Assembly (NCBI RefSeq): GCF_002157875.1
Contig: NZ_CP021376.1
Coordinates: 930,001-994,000 of the forward strand
DNA length: 64,000 nt
Reading direction: 5' to 3'
From: Oceanisphaera avium
Lineage (GTDB): Bacteria; Pseudomonadota; Gammaproteobacteria; Enterobacterales; Aeromonadaceae
Part shown: positions 1-9,481 of the stretch, piece after piece
How positions within the stretch are numbered: position 1 is the first letter of the stretch
Layout of the letters: every line of letters begins with the position of its first letter
Position numbers and translations under genes: made by a program
The notes under the pieces: model-generated
What the model was told of the DNA's origin: nothing
The model's database searches: none
Seen by the model: only the letters and a program-made list of their open reading frames with translations

Positions 1-1405
1 CCAGACCTTGCACCTTGATCACTACCCCTTGAGCACTAGCGCGAGGAGCTAATCGCGTGACTAGCTCTTGGCAAAGCACACTTAAGTCTATCGGCTCAGC
101 GCTGGGCAGTGCTTCGGTGGCCCAGCGGCGAAAGCGGCGAATAATAGCGGCCCCCCGCTCGGTTTCTGCCACAATTTGACTAAAAGCGGTGCTACGCTGC
201 GCGGCATCTTCAATCAGCTCTCCTGCTTGGGCATAGGCTTGAATTGCAGACAATGGCTGATTGAGCTCATGAGCAAGGCCGGTGGCCATTTCTCCCATTA
301 ACACCCGTTGGCGAGCATGAGCCAGCGCTTGTTCTTTTTGCTGAACTTGACTATGCAATTGCTCACACTCTTTAGTACGCCGGCGCAATAAAACCGCCAC
401 CCGCGAGTGATACAATAAGTGCCCCAGCAGTAGCAACATAAAACCACTTAGCCAAGGCCAATGCTGCTCTATAAAGCCGCTTAATAGCTGCCAGTGGGCC
501 ATGGGACTGGCCCGTGGGGCCAGTTGCCAGTCCATTAATAGTTGGGCCACTTCATCTAAGCGCACTGGCGCGCCCCACTGTGGACGATTATCTACTTCAA
601 AATTTAACAGCGTTTGCGTAATTGACCTGAGTAAAGACTCATCAAGATCACCAACACTGGCAAAACTCCAACCCGGATATAAAGGGGTAGAGCGCATACA
701 AGGTGAGTGAGATTGCACCATTAACGCGCTAAAGTCGGCGAGGTTAATTAAGCCTTCACCGGCCATGTCTTCAAGCACGCAACTGGGCAACATCACCGCC
801 GCCACACTCCTTTTTTCTAGCGCATAGACCAAGCTATCTAGCGGATAATCATGAAACTCAATATCTAAATTTTCAGGAAAAATGCCCCGCCTGCGCAACT
901 GATCCGCCACCATTAAATAGCCACCAAAGGCGCGTTCATGCACTGCCGCCACCGGATAGGAAGAGAGCTGCTCAGGTTCAATAATATCACTGTCACCGCG
1001 AACCCATAAGGTGCCTGCCACGCTGGCCCTCGCTTGCCCATAATGACTATCTAAATATGACACCAACCAATTTAGTTGCTGACCATGACTCAGCATAAAG
1101 TGCATGGGATTAGTCACCACAAAATCAAGTTGTTGCAGCTCAAGGGCTGCATCAAGTTGGGTTTGCGTTAAATAATGAGCAATAAATTCATGTTCACTAA
1201 AACGACGATTAAGCAGTGTTAAGGTCGGCGCCCACTCAGCTTGGGAGTGACTTTCACCACGTGGCGCTAATATTCCCACCTGATACGACTGGGAAACTGC
1301 GGGACTACTCAGTAAAAAAAGAGTTAACCCAGCCAAAAACCCACATAAAAGCCTGTTCCAGATCAAGTCAAAGTGCCTTATGTGGTAAACCACAATAGAG
1401 GTCAT
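1..1405 (-). CDS. ttrS: Tetrathionate sensor histidine kinase TtrS (partial, C-terminus outside window)
   Basis: Membrane histidine kinase that senses tetrathionate in the periplasm and, with TtrR, activates ttrBCA. The reverse strand is open from the window edge to an ATG at 1405. It shows an N-terminal hydrophobic segment (LLCGFLAGLTLFLLSSPAVS), a phosphonate-binding-protein-like periplasmic domain (begins YQVGILAPRGESHSQAEWAP), a transmembrane helix (WPWLSGFMLLLLGHLLYHS), and a HisKA dimerisation helix with the H-box MATGLAHELNQPLSAIQAYA. The ATPase domain lies beyond position 1. The start is uncertain: ATG 1405 has no strong ribosome site, and a TTG a few codons later is possible. Divergent from ttrB with only 48 bp between starts, so the ttrB promoter probably overlaps the 5' end of this gene. 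The family call is firm; the name rests on the ttrBCA neighbours. Confidence 0.88.
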   Translation of the reverse strand, partial: MTSIVVYHIRHFDLIWNRLLCGFLAGLTLFLLSSPAVSQSYQVGILAPRGESHSQAEWAPTLTLLNRRFSEHEFIAHYLTQTQLDAALELQQLDFVVTNPMHFMLSHGQQLNWLVSYLDSHYGQARASVAGTLWVRGDSDIIEPEQLSSYPVAAVHERAFGGYLMVADQLRRRGIFPENLDIEFHDYPLDSLVYALEKRSVAAVMLPSCVLEDMAGEGLINLADFSALMVQSHSPCMRSTPLYPGWSFASVGDLDESLLRSITQTLLNFEVDNRPQWGAPVRLDEVAQLLMDWQLAPRASPMAHWQLLSGFIEQHWPWLSGFMLLLLGHLLYHSRVAVLLRRRTKECEQLHSQVQQKEQALAHARQRVLMGEMATGLAHELNQPLSAIQAYAQAGELIEDAAQRSTAFSQIVAETERGAAIIRRFRRWATEALPSAEPIDLSVLCQELVTRLAPRASAQGVVIKVQGL

Positions 1406-1453
1406 AGAGAGAGGTTGGAGACAATAGCACTCATTACTTGTGAGGAGTCATTT

Positions 1454-2182
1454 ATGGACGTCAGTAAACGACAATTTCTTAGAAATTTGACTGGGCTCAC
1501 CGCGGGCGCCAGCTTGATCCCCATCACTGAATTGCACGCCGCACCCGTGAACGCCGACGGTGACAGCAATAAACGCTACGGCATGATTATCGACTTACGT
1601 AAATGCATCGGCTGCCAAGCCTGCACCGTGAGTTGTAGCTTGGAAAACCTGCCGCCTATCGGTCAATTTCGCACCACAGTACAACAATATGAAGTGCAAG
1701 TGGCCGAGCTCGAGCAAGTGAGTCATGTCATGCTACCCCGCTTATGTAATCACTGTGCTAATCCGCCTTGTGTGCCGGTGTGCCCTACTCAAGCCACCTA
1801 TCAAAGAGCCGACGGCATTGTGGTGGTCGATAATGAACAATGCGTGGGTTGCGCCTATTGCGTGCAAGCCTGCCCCTATGATGCGCGCTTTATTAACCAT
1901 GACACTCAAACCGCCGACAAATGCACATTTTGCGTGCATCGCCTAGAAGTTGGCTTGCTGCCCGCCTGTGTGGAGTCTTGCGTGGGTGGCGCGCGAGTAA
2001 TTGGTGATATGAAAGATCCAAACAGCCAAATTAGCCAATTATTACAAGCACATGGTCAAGACATAAAAGTGCTCAAGCCCGAGCAAGGTACGGCGCCACA
2101 AGTCTATTACATCGGTTTGGGTGATGAGTTTGTAGATCGCATCGACGGTCAGCCCGGACTTTGGTTTCCGCAACACGCCTAG
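1454..2182 (+). CDS. ttrB: Tetrathionate reductase iron-sulfur subunit TtrB
   Basis: Electron-transfer subunit (242 aa) carrying four [4Fe-4S] clusters between the TtrC quinol oxidase and the TtrA catalytic subunit, on the periplasmic face. It starts with a Tat-type leader of the lysine-arginine form (SKRQFLRN followed by a hydrophobic stretch), as in Salmonella TtrB. Four cysteine clusters follow in ferredoxin order: CIGCQACTVSC (about residue 51), CNHCANPPCVPVC, CVGCAYCVQACPYDAR, and CTFCVHRLEVGLLPACVESC. The ATG at 1454 is chosen because a GAGGAG ribosome site precedes it; an in-frame upstream extension lacks one. First gene of ttrBCA; ttrC starts 8 bp after its stop. Confidence 0.95.
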   Translation: MDVSKRQFLRNLTGLTAGASLIPITELHAAPVNADGDSNKRYGMIIDLRKCIGCQACTVSCSLENLPPIGQFRTTVQQYEVQVAELEQVSHVMLPRLCNHCANPPCVPVCPTQATYQRADGIVVVDNEQCVGCAYCVQACPYDARFINHDTQTADKCTFCVHRLEVGLLPACVESCVGGARVIGDMKDPNSQISQLLQAHGQDIKVLKPEQGTAPQVYYIGLGDEFVDRIDGQPGLWFPQHA

Positions 2183-2190
2183 GAGGCCCT

Positions 2191-3255
2191 ATGCCTGTTA
2201 TTGAACTGCTAACCACCCATGCCGATGCACCTTGGCTGCCGTGGGCGGTGCAATATTTCTTTTTAATTGGCTTAGCCGCCACCGCCGCCCTGCTGTTGCC
2301 GCTCGCCTTATATAACGGCTCGGCTCTACATCCGTGGCGCTGGCGTTTAGCCTTTATTATGGGCATGAGTGCCGTCACCGGCCCTGTCGCATTATTGGCC
2401 GACTTACACCAACCATTTCGCTTTTGGCACTTTTATACCCAACTCACACCTAGCTCTTGGATGTGGATTGGCGCGCTGATCTTGCCGGTGTTTGTCACGC
2501 TCAGCCTAGTAGTGTCATTTAGCATGTTAGTCAGTTTGCTGAAGCCCAAGCATCCCTTATTAAAGTGGTGGTGCGAGCACACCATTTGGCCCAAGGGTAA
2601 AGTATTGCAATTACTGGCTTGGCTGACAGCGCTATCGGCGGTCGGCATTTTACTTTACACCGGCATGGAGGTGATGGTGGTGCGCTCGCGCGCATTATGG
2701 GACACCTACTGGTTGCCGATTAACTTTTTACTCACCGCTTTGCTCGCCTTATTTGGCTTGCTGTTGCTGCTGGATATTTTATTCCCCCGCGACTCCGACC
2801 AAGTGTTGCCACTGCGACGTGGCCTCTTACTCACACTCAGCGCACTAACGGCTGCCATGATGTTATGGGCGGTGTCAGGCATCATCTTGGGTTCGCCTTC
2901 TTGGCTAGAAGCTTATCGCATTTTTAGCAATTTTGAATTTTGGCGCGACCTATTACTGGTGTCACTCACAGGTGGCATCTTGCTGTGGTTACTGTGCTTG
3001 GCTCGGCGCAATAGCCCGCGCAGCTACCTTGATTTTATCCCCGCCCTGCTGGCGCTGCTTTGCTCGTGGGGGTTTAGATGGGTGGTGTTGATGAACGTGC
3101 AATCGGTGCCTAAATACGGTGCCGGCATGTATCACTTAAGCCCCGACTTACTGGGCTCGGCTGGCATTATTGTGGCCGGCACTATTGGATTATGGTTAGC
3201 AATGGCCGCCGCCGTGTGGGCCTTATTGGATAATATGGGAGTCCGTCATGGATAA
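2191..3255 (+). CDS. ttrC: Tetrathionate reductase membrane subunit TtrC (NrfD family)
   Basis: Polytopic inner-membrane quinol oxidase subunit (354 aa) that passes electrons from menaquinol to TtrB. About nine hydrophobic segments are visible, for example LFGLLLLLDILF and GGILLWLLCLA, typical of NrfD/PsrC-type subunits. The ATG at 2191 follows a near-perfect AGGAGG; an earlier in-frame TTG at 2161 would lie inside ttrB and is not supported. The last codons overlap the ttrA start by 8 nt (ttrA ATG at 3248), implying translational coupling. The name rests on position between ttrB and ttrA and on the family topology. Confidence 0.92.
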   Translation: MPVIELLTTHADAPWLPWAVQYFFLIGLAATAALLLPLALYNGSALHPWRWRLAFIMGMSAVTGPVALLADLHQPFRFWHFYTQLTPSSWMWIGALILPVFVTLSLVVSFSMLVSLLKPKHPLLKWWCEHTIWPKGKVLQLLAWLTALSAVGILLYTGMEVMVVRSRALWDTYWLPINFLLTALLALFGLLLLLDILFPRDSDQVLPLRRGLLLTLSALTAAMMLWAVSGIILGSPSWLEAYRIFSNFEFWRDLLLVSLTGGILLWLLCLARRNSPRSYLDFIPALLALLCSWGFRWVVLMNVQSVPKYGAGMYHLSPDLLGSAGIIVAGTIGLWLAMAAAVWALLDNMGVRHG

Positions 3256-6200
3256 GAAACGTCGCGCCTTATTACAAGCGGGCCTAATTGCCGGCGGCAC
3301 CGGTGCCTTTGCTCTCGGTTATGCCGATCCCGTGAATAAAGCAATAAAAGGGTTAATGAATGGCACCAGTGGCGTGCCCACCAACGATCGTATTGCCGGT
3401 AATGCGCTGCAACCCGAATTTATGATCAGTGCCGATAACCAATTAGTAATGGGCGAAAATCAAGTCGTGAGCCCGGTGCAGTGCTTTGGTTGCTGGACCC
3501 AGTGCGGGCTACGGGCACGAGTCGATACTCACGCCAATAAAATCATTCGCATTGCCGGCAACCCCTATCATCCGCTCTCCAACCCCCATCCACCAGCACA
3601 AGAAACACCGGTGCGGGAGGTGTTTAAACAACTGGCCGGTGAGTCGGGGCTCGACAATCGCTCAACCGCCTGTGCCCGAGGTGCGGCGCTTGGCGAGCAA
3701 CTGCAAAGCCCCTATCGCTTAACCGAGATCATGAAACGTACCGGTAAGCGAGGTGAGGGTAAATGGCAAACCATTAGCTTCGAACAGCTCATCGAAGAAG
3801 TGGTCGAGGGCGGTAATTTATTTGGCGAAGGCCACGTGGAAGGTTTACGTGCCATTCGCGATCTAACAACGCCAGTCGATAGCAACAACCCCGAATTTGG
3901 CCCCAAAGCTAACCAACTCATGGTAACAAACGCCGGTGACGAAGGCCGTGATAGCTTCTTAAAACGCTTTATTTTTAATAGCTATGGCACCCGTAATTTT
4001 GGCCACCACGGCGGTTATTGTGGCTTTGGCTATCGGGCCGGCTCAGGTGCTGTGTTTAACGACTTACAAAAATTCAGCCACGGTAAACCCGACTGGGATA
4101 ATGCCGAGTTTGTGTTATGCATCGGCACCTCACCGGCACAGGCGGGTAATCCCTTTAAACGCCAAGGCCGACAACTGGCCGAAGCGCGCAGCACAGGTAA
4201 ACTCGATTATGTGGTGGTGGCGCCTACCTTGCCCAACAGTATCAGCCGCCTTAACGAACAACGCGGGCGCTGGGTACCGATTAAACCGGCCACCGACGAT
4301 GCCCTAGCCATGGGGATTATTCGTTGGTTAATAGAAAACGACGGCATCAATCTCGACTATTTAGCCCAACCTGGCCCCGCCGCTCAAGCTACTGCCAAGC
4401 AGCCCAGCCACGCCAATGGCACTCATTTAGTAATTCAAGCGCCCCACCCCGAAGCCGGTCGTTTTTTAACGGCCCAAGACGTCGGCACCGGCGATGCCGA
4501 CACCAACATGGTGGTGGATGCCGCCAGTGGCGAACTCATGGCGCACACCGAAGCACGACCCGCCGAATTATGGGTGAACCGCACCGTAACCATTAATGAC
4601 GTGCCCGTGCAGGTAAAATCCGCATTATTGTGTTTAAAAGAATCCGCGCAGCGCCAAACGCTCGCCCAATACAGCGAGCATTGCGGAGTGCCGGTCGCAA
4701 TTATTGAAGGCTTAGGCCAAACGCTGAAACGTCACGGCACCAAAGCCTCAGTGGATGCCCACGGTGGCATGATGAGCGGTAACGCCTTTTATACCTCTTT
4801 TGCGGTGATTACCTTGAATACCTTGCTCGGCAATATTAATGCCAAAGGTGGCCTAGCAGCCGGTGCGGGAGGTGTCGCCGGTGTTGAAGAGGGCCCGCGT
4901 TACGACTTAATGAGCTTTGATGGCAAAATTGGCCCCCAAGGGCTGTTTTTATCGCGTAACCGTTTCGCCTATGAAAAAAGCAGCGAATATAAACGCAAAG
5001 TTGCCGCCGGTGAACCCGCTTATCCGGCGCGTGCACCTTGGTTCTCGTTTTCGTCGCCCTTGCTCACCGAGCATTTAGCCGCCGCCTTTGCCGGTTATCC
5101 TTATCGCTTAAAAGCCTGGATCAGCCACATGACCAACCCTTTATACGGCATTGGTGGTGCACAAGCATTTTTAGGTGAACAATTAAAAGATCCCACACAG
5201 TTGCCACTGTTTATTGCCATCGACGGTTTTATTAACGAAACCACAGCGCTGGCAGATTACATCGTGCCCGATACCCTCACCTATGAAAGCTGGGGCTTTA
5301 CTAAGCCGTGGAATGGCGTGCCACAAAAAGCCACCACCGCCCGCTGGCCAGTGGTGACACCGGCCACGCCCAAACTTGAAAATGGTGATTATGTGGGGTT
5401 GGAGTCGTTTATTATCGCCGTAGCTAAAAAAATGGACCTACCGGGTTATGGTGATAACGCCATTACCGACCACCAAGGCAATAAACACGGCTTGCATACG
5501 GCGGCAGACTTTTATCTACGAGCCGCCGCCAACTTGGCCTTTGCCAACGGCGATCCGGTCCCCGATGCCAGCGCCGACGATTTAATGCTCACTAATGCCG
5601 CACGTATGATGCCACTGATTGCCGACACGCTAGCCGCCGACGAGCAGCGCAAGGTGGGTTTTGTGCTCAGCCGTGGCGGGCGTTTTGCCCCGTTCGACAG
5701 TGGTTGGGAAGGCGAGCAGATGAAGAATCGCAATAATAATACGTTATGTATCTGGAATCCGATTATCGGCAGCACTATACATTCGATGACCGGCGAAAAA
5801 CTGCCCGGTTGTGCCACCGAGTTTGGCCCGCGTTTTGCCGATGGTAGCGCCATGCGAGATCATTATTCAGAGCAGGACTGGCCGCTATTGGTCACCTCAT
5901 ATAAGTCACATATTATGAGTTCATCCAGCATAGGTGCCGAGCGTCTGCGCATGATCCACCCCGAAAACCCGATCAGCATCAACCGCAAAGACGCTGATCG
6001 CGCCGGCATCAAACACGGCCAAGGGGTACGCTTAATCACTCCCGGAGGTCAGGTTGAAGGCATTGCCTTGGTGCGTGACGGCATTGTAGAGGGAGCCATT
6101 GCCATCGAACACGGCTACGGCCATACCGAACTGGGCGCGCGCGCTCATGAAATAGACGGCAAGCCCATGGCATCAACCCCCCACTTAGGCGCCGGCGTTA

Positions 6201-6319
6201 ACCAAAACTTATTGGGGCTGATGGATCCCACCCGCAAAGACGTCGCTAACGTTTGGCTAGACTGGACCAGTGGCGCGGCAGTACGCCAAGGCTTACCGGC
6301 AAGAATTGAAGCCATATAA
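3248..6319 (+). CDS. ttrA: Tetrathionate reductase catalytic subunit TtrA (molybdopterin)
   Basis: Large periplasmic molybdopterin oxidoreductase (1023 aa) reducing tetrathionate to thiosulfate in anaerobic respiration. The leader contains a twin arginine (KKRRALLQAG followed by a Gly/Ala-rich hydrophobic stretch), so it is Tat-exported folded with cofactor. The N-terminal [4Fe-4S] motif (CFGCWTQCGLRARVD, about residue 80) and downstream Mo-bis-MGD domains (HHGGYCGFGYR, CIGTSPAQAGNPFKRQG, a C-terminal segment with LLVTSYKSHIMSSSS) match the TtrA/DMSO reductase class. Length agrees with the family. Third gene of ttrBCA, followed by a strong hairpin at 6358. No frameshift or missing motif was seen. 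Confidence 0.95.
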   Translation: MDKKRRALLQAGLIAGGTGAFALGYADPVNKAIKGLMNGTSGVPTNDRIAGNALQPEFMISADNQLVMGENQVVSPVQCFGCWTQCGLRARVDTHANKIIRIAGNPYHPLSNPHPPAQETPVREVFKQLAGESGLDNRSTACARGAALGEQLQSPYRLTEIMKRTGKRGEGKWQTISFEQLIEEVVEGGNLFGEGHVEGLRAIRDLTTPVDSNNPEFGPKANQLMVTNAGDEGRDSFLKRFIFNSYGTRNFGHHGGYCGFGYRAGSGAVFNDLQKFSHGKPDWDNAEFVLCIGTSPAQAGNPFKRQGRQLAEARSTGKLDYVVVAPTLPNSISRLNEQRGRWVPIKPATDDALAMGIIRWLIENDGINLDYLAQPGPAAQATAKQPSHANGTHLVIQAPHPEAGRFLTAQDVGTGDADTNMVVDAASGELMAHTEARPAELWVNRTVTINDVPVQVKSALLCLKESAQRQTLAQYSEHCGVPVAIIEGLGQTLKRHGTKASVDAHGGMMSGNAFYTSFAVITLNTLLGNINAKGGLAAGAGGVAGVEEGPRYDLMSFDGKIGPQGLFLSRNRFAYEKSSEYKRKVAAGEPAYPARAPWFSFSSPLLTEHLAAAFAGYPYRLKAWISHMTNPLYGIGGAQAFLGEQLKDPTQLPLFIAIDGFINETTALADYIVPDTLTYESWGFTKPWNGVPQKATTARWPVVTPATPKLENGDYVGLESFIIAVAKKMDLPGYGDNAITDHQGNKHGLHTAADFYLRAAANLAFANGDPVPDASADDLMLTNAARMMPLIADTLAADEQRKVGFVLSRGGRFAPFDSGWEGEQMKNRNNNTLCIWNPIIGSTIHSMTGEKLPGCATEFGPRFADGSAMRDHYSEQDWPLLVTSYKSHIMSSSSIGAERLRMIHPENPISINRKDADRAGIKHGQGVRLITPGGQVEGIALVRDGIVEGAIAIEHGYGHTELGARAHEIDGKPMASTPHLGAGVNQNLLGLMDPTRKDVANVWLDWTSGAAVRQGLPARIEAI

Positions 6320-6357
6320 CGGCGAGCTAGCGCTCAATACTAAGCTATAAAAATAAC

Positions 6358-6400
6358 GCCAACCTCGAGCCCAAACCTCGAGGTTGGCTGTTACTAATAT
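6358..6400. terminator. Hairpin terminator after ttrBCA
   Basis: A perfect 12-bp stem (GCCAACCTCGAG at 6358-6369, its complement at 6377-6388) with a 7-nt loop lies 38 bp past the ttrA stop and is followed by T-rich sequence. It sits between convergent ttrA and hutZ and could serve both. Confidence 0.75.
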
Positions 6401-6403
6401 TTT

Positions 6404-6931
6404 TTATTGCGCAGCAGCGAGGGTGCGATGGCCATAATCTAAGTGCAACACATCGACTAAATCATCGCCACTCACAGCAAAAGCCTTACCAAAACCTTTC
6501 ACAAATAAGCCTTGCAGCGGAACTAAGCGAAATAAATGAAAGTCAGCGAGCTGACTTAAGCCAGAGACTGTATCGTCAAAGCGCGCGCGTAAGGCATCAA
6601 TCCCCGCTTGCCATGCTTGACTATCTCGTGTTACGCGCTCTGGGCGAGCATCAAAAGTCAGCCGTTTTCTGGCAAAAAAAGTACGACAGTCTTGCTCATC
6701 TTCCACCATCATCAAGGAAATCGTCGGGTTTTCTAATAAATTACGGGTATGGCGCGCCATTTCGCTGATTAAAATGTAATAGCCATCTTCTTGTAAAGCA
6801 AAGGGAGCGTAACTGACATTCGGCTGGCCTTTTGCATCCACAGTAGCCAGTACTAACGTGTGGCAGCTATCGCGAAACTCGCGAATTTCTGGCTCTAATC
6901 GTCCTTGTAACCGGGCTTGTTTATCAAACAT
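6404..6931 (-). CDS. hutZ: Haem utilisation protein HutZ (HugZ / split-barrel flavin-fold)
   Basis: Cytosolic 175-aa protein of the pyridoxamine-phosphate-oxidase-like split-barrel fold, implicated in haem binding and degradation so that iron is freed after import. The sequence opens with CHTLVLATVDAKGQPNVSYA, the typical first strands of this fold, then a conserved stretch ending with RLVPLQGLFVKGFGKAFAV, seen in HutZ/HugZ proteins. Its start overlaps the end of hutX by 8 nt, so the two are one transcript reading away from hutBCD. Fur-type sites lie upstream of the pair. The alternative name HugZ covers longer relatives; the short length and HutX partner favour HutZ. Confidence 0.9.
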   Translation of the reverse strand: MFDKQARLQGRLEPEIREFRDSCHTLVLATVDAKGQPNVSYAPFALQEDGYYILISEMARHTRNLLENPTISLMMVEDEQDCRTFFARKRLTFDARPERVTRDSQAWQAGIDALRARFDDTVSGLSQLADFHLFRLVPLQGLFVKGFGKAFAVSGDDLVDVLHLDYGHRTLAAAQ

Positions 6932-7427
6932 TTGCTAACTCCTTTAGATCGTGAAAAGCACTGACTTGCTCTGGAAACAGCTTTCCTTGTGAGCAGCGCC
7001 CTAAATAAATTTTAAAGATGGTGTGCCCATGTTCATCATAAAAGACGATGGCATAGGCCTCTTTTCCTCGATGCGGCTTACTTTGCAACGAAATATGGGC
7101 AATAGCGTCCAGCTTTAAATGACCATCTAACTCACCAGAGTTAGCCATTAAATTATAATAGCCGTGACCGACTCTCCCCTTGGGCAAGGGCGCTTTTATT
7201 TCAAAAATAGAGCCGGCCACTTCGATAATGGTGGTCACCCGTCCCCACTTCGCCACTTGCTCTAAAATGCTTAAGCTATGACCGCCCGTCAACGTCACCA
7301 CCAGCTCTGCCGGTAGGCGACTCACGACTTCCCACTCTGAGACGTTTAAGCGTTTGGCCATGTCGGCGAGGCGCAGTAAAGGCTCTTCATTTAATAAGCT
7401 CAGTACCTGCTGCGTCAATTGCGCCAT
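6924..7427 (-). CDS. hutX: Haem utilisation cytosolic carrier HutX
   Basis: A 167-aa cytosolic haem-binding protein that is thought to receive haem from the importer and pass it to HutZ. The sequence begins with a short helical segment (LLNEEPLLRLADMAKRLNVS) and then the HutX/HuvX beta-rich core (GRVTTIIEVAGSIFEIKAPL and FKIYLGRCSQGKLF). The start at 7427 is preferred because AAGGAGAG precedes it; an upstream in-frame ATG would add 35 residues across the promoter region and lacks a ribosome site. Cotranscribed with hutZ (8-nt overlap) and divergent from hutBCD. Confidence 0.9.
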   Translation of the reverse strand: MAQLTQQVLSLLNEEPLLRLADMAKRLNVSEWEVVSRLPAELVVTLTGGHSLSILEQVAKWGRVTTIIEVAGSIFEIKAPLPKGRVGHGYYNLMANSGELDGHLKLDAIAHISLQSKPHRGKEAYAIVFYDEHGHTIFKIYLGRCSQGKLFPEQVSAFHDLKELANV

Positions 7428-7497
7428 TTTTCTCTCCTTGTAAAGCCCACTTACGTTGAAATTTATGAGCAGCAGACTAATACAAGCGACCAATGAA

Positions 7498-7512
7498 TAC
7501 AAACTATTATCA
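7498..7512 (-). promoter_or_regulatory. Fur-box-like site 1, hutXZ/hutBCD intergenic
   Basis: Read on the minus strand this matches the 7-1-7 Fur model (TGATAAT-N-ATTATCA) at 10 of 14 defined bases, with a perfect left half-site TGATAAT. It lies between two divergent haem-uptake operons, where iron control is expected. Inference from pattern only. Confidence 0.45.
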
Positions 7513-7532
7513 TTAAGTTTAGCAATAGACAT

Positions 7533-7547
7533 TGAGAATTATTTACG
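7533..7547 (+). promoter_or_regulatory. Fur-box-like site 2, hutXZ/hutBCD intergenic
   Basis: TGAGAATTATTTACG matches the 7-1-7 Fur model at 11 of 14 defined bases and lies 20 bp from site 1. Two sites in a 203-bp divergent promoter region would allow joint iron repression of hutXZ and hutBCD. Confidence 0.5.
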
Positions 7548-7630
7548 TATGCTAAGGCTGTTTATTGCGCCTTAGTCGCTTTTTTAATACCTAACCTTCT
7601 TTATCACTTATCGGTTTGAAAGGACTCAAC

Positions 7631-8469
7631 ATGACAGTACGTAGCCTAGTGGCCCTTCTTTGGTTATTTGCAGCCCAGAGTTACGCTGAGCCGAGCCGCT
7701 TATTGAGTGTGGGCAGTAGCGTGACCGAATTGGTATTCGCACTTGATGCCGAGCAACAGTTAGTCGCCGTGGATAGCACCAGTGACCTCCCGCCAGAACT
7801 TGAGCTTAAAAGGCTGGGGTATCATCGCCAATTAAGTGCTGAGGGCATATTATCGACTCAGCCCAGCTTACTGATCGGCAGCGCCGAAATGGGTCCAGCG
7901 CGTGCACTCTCACTTGTGAAACAAGCCGGCGTAAAGGTAGAGCAACTGCCAGAAGCCATGGACGCTGAGCAATTAGGCGCTAATATTGCTCGTTTAGGTG
8001 AGCTACTAAAGCGCCCAGCCCAAGCCAAGCAACTGCAGCTTAGCGTACACCAAAGGGCCGCCAGTTTAGCTGAGCAACAAACCCGGATAAAACATAAAAA
8101 AGCCACGGTGTTTTTATTATTAGGCGAGGGAAATAGTGTACAAATAGCCGGTCGCGACACCTTAGCGAACAGCTTAATTGAGACCGCTGGGGGCTAAATC
8201 CTGCTGATGAGGTGCAAGGTTATAAACCCATTGCCATGGAAGCGATAGTAGCTATGGCGCCACAAGTGATATTAATCAGTCGTCGCCATTTAACAGATAG
8301 CGACCAACTTAATGAGTTATTTGAGCAATTTCCGCTATTACGCCACACTCCCGCAGCAAAAGACCAGGCACTGGTGGCCATTAATGGTAAGGCACTGATT
8401 GGTGGCTTTGGTCTGAGTACACTTGATGAAGCAGAGCGCTTATATCAAACCTGGTTAAGTCAGCCATGA
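7631..8469 (+). CDS. hutB: Haem ABC transporter substrate-binding protein HutB (frameshifted as assembled)
   Basis: Periplasmic haem-binding protein of the HutBCD/HmuTUV importer. A signal peptide (SLVALLWLFAAQSYA) is followed by the TroA-like fold (RLLSVGSSVTELVFAL), ending with LISRRHLTDSDQL and GGFGLSTLDEAERLY. The frame breaks at a run of five G at 8189-8193: the reading frame stops just after the glycines, while the next frame continues directly as LNPADEVQGYKPIAMEA. One extra G restores a 279-aa family-length protein, so a homopolymer miscall is likelier than decay. ATG 7631 is chosen because an in-frame upstream TTG would overlap the AAAGGA ribosome site. The last codons overlap hutC by 4 nt. 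Confidence 0.85.
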
Positions 8470-9481
8470 GCCGTCACCAACTTTGGCTTAGCCTATTAAC
8501 GGGATTAATGCTCACTACTGCCCTTAGCTCACTGGCGACAGGCCCCATGTCACTTAATATCGGCAAGCTGTTCAGCACTTGGCAGCTAACAAGCACAGAG
8601 CAGGTAGTACTGCTGCATATTCGTCTGCCCCGCACTTTATTATGCTTAGGGGTAGGCGCTATTTTGGCTTTATGTGGCGCTATTATGCAGGGCTTATTTC
8701 GAAACCCTTTAGCCGATCCTGGCATTATTGGCGTATCAGGCGGAGCGGCGTTAGGAGCGGCACTTTCTATGGTGCTTCTGGCTCCTATCGCTAGCACTCT
8801 GCCCCCTTGGCTGAGCGCCAGTTTAACCTCAATAATGGCTTTTTTAGGCGGCTTAATCATCACCTTAGTGGTGTATCAACTCGCCCGCAGCGCCCAAGGC
8901 ACCTCGGTCAGTATTTTATTATTAGCAGGGGTAGCCATTGGTGCATTAAGTGGTGGAGTGTTAGGGCTGCTTAACTATTTGGCAGACGATCAAACACTGC
9001 GCGATTTAAGCTTATGGCAAATGGGCTCCATGGCACAAAGTGAACCCTATCAACTGGGCATCGTCATGTGCACGGCCCTAATGTTGGTGCTGTACTTGCG
9101 CCCCTACGCTCATGCGCTTAATGCGCTAGCGCTGGGGAAGCTGAAGCTAGCCATTTAGGTATTGATGTGCAATCTCTTAAACGACGCTTAATTATATTAT
9201 CTGCCATCGCGGTGGGGGTGAGCGTGGCGGCGGTTGGCATTATTGGCTTTGTCGGTTTAGTGGTTCCACATTTAGTCCGCTTAGTCATGGGGCCCGACCA
9301 TCGAAAACTTCTGCCGCTTTCAGCGCTATTGGGCGCTTGGTTATTATTGCTGGCTGACATGCTGGCGCGCACTCTTGCCGCGCCTGCAGAAATGCCTGTA
9401 GGCATCATTACCGCCTTATTAGGCGCGCCCTTTTTCTTGTGGTTATTATTAAAACAAAAGCGAGGCATGGGCTTGGCATGA
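8466..9481 (+). CDS. hutC: Haem ABC transporter permease HutC (frameshifted as assembled)
   Basis: FecCD-type inner-membrane permease that moves haem into the cytoplasm. The N-terminal part has the family signature IRLPRTLLCLGVGAILALCG and GLFRNPLADPGIIGVSGGAA; the C-terminal part has IIGFVGLVVPHLVRLVMGPD and EMPVGIITALLGAPFFLWLL. The two parts lie in different frames, joined at a run of four G at 9134-9137. Adding one G gives the expected bridge ALGEAEASHLGIDVQSLKRR and a 338-aa protein. Starts inside hutB (4-nt overlap) and ends inside hutD (ATGA overlap), a tight operon. Confidence 0.87.
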
